DNA of 6,163 bases, from assembly GCA_028873275.1 (NCBI GenBank), contig JAGWLJ010000095.1:1-6163 (forward strand), given 5' to 3'. Source of the DNA: Pseudomonadota bacterium (GTDB lineage Bacteria > Pseudomonadota > Alphaproteobacteria > Rickettsiales > SXRF01). The notes beneath the pieces were generated by a model. The model saw nothing but the letters and a program-made list of their open reading frames with translations. It ran no database searches and was not told the DNA's origin. The stretch's first letter is position 1. Every line of letters starts with the position of its first letter. Positions 6,097-6,163 of the stretch are shown here, one piece after another. The position numbers were made by a program, and so were the translations under genes.

Positions 6097-6163
6097 TCAG
6101 CGGCTGGCCGGCTGCGTCAGGTTGCTGCTTACCGTGGTAAACGTGTTGGTCAGGTTTTTGCCG
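6097..6163 (-). CDS. C-terminal end of an upstream minus-strand gene (partial)
   Basis: One minus-strand frame is open from the window edge to a TGA at 6097-6099, giving 21 residues with a Ser/Thr/Asn-rich tail that ends in TQPASR. It stops 18 nt before the cpaF start, with the cpaF ribosome site in the gap, as expected within an operon. In tad loci the gene before cpaF is usually cpaE/tadZ, so that is the contextual guess, but the tail carries no diagnostic motif. A second frame is also open across this short stretch, so the reading frame itself is not certain. Confidence 0.4.
   Translation of the reverse strand, partial: GKNLTNTFTTVSSNLTQPASR

Noticed and set aside
1..6163. CRISPR array, insertion sequence or riboswitch
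   Set aside because: Reading both strands shows no regularly spaced repeats, no transposase motifs or terminal inverted repeats, and no intergenic gap large enough for a typical riboswitch.

Overview
The window is a compact bacterial segment of roughly 55% GC (estimated by eye) that codes almost end to end. It holds two gene blocks that meet at a tRNA gene. A CpaF/TadA-type ATPase with a GTG start and a strong Shine-Dalgarno, a GmhB-like phosphatase and several family-2 glycosyltransferases suggest a Gram-negative proteobacterium, most likely an alphaproteobacterium. That placement is an inference from gene content and style; no marker in the window settles it.

Layout. Plus strand, 1-2140: the 3' part of a glycosyltransferase-like gene that enters from upstream, then a GT2 glycosyltransferase starting 1 nt after the first gene's stop. 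Minus strand, read from 4413 down to 2145: a GmhB-type HAD phosphatase, an RfbF-like GT2 enzyme and a WbbL-like GT2 enzyme, with gaps of 1 and 3 nt, clearly one operon. The two blocks converge with only 4 nt between stop codons (2140/2145), and a short inverted repeat covers both stops. Minus strand, 4467-4543: tRNA-Arg(CCT) with an encoded CCA and a good sigma70-like promoter. Minus strand, 4609-6078: cpaF/tadA, preceded by the last codons of another minus-strand gene that leaves the window.

How the genes may work together. The four glycosyltransferase-type proteins and the heptose-bisphosphate-type phosphatase fit assembly of a surface glycan (O-antigen, LPS core or capsule), perhaps with heptose and rhamnose. 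The sugar assignments are inference. The cpaF product would be the cytoplasmic motor of a Tad (type IVc) pilus and belongs to a separate functional unit. It is the last gene of its run here: tadB and tadC, which usually follow, are absent and the tRNA gene comes next.

No insertion sequence, CRISPR array, integrase or clearly new system is visible. The points most worth a second look are the tandem 25-residue repeat ending the first glycosyltransferase-like protein, the two minus-strand glycosyltransferases lying in one frame separated only by a stop codon plus one codon, the GmhB-like enzyme without half of its usual zinc ligands, and the cpaF gene cut off from tadBC. No intergenic stretch exceeds 300 bases.
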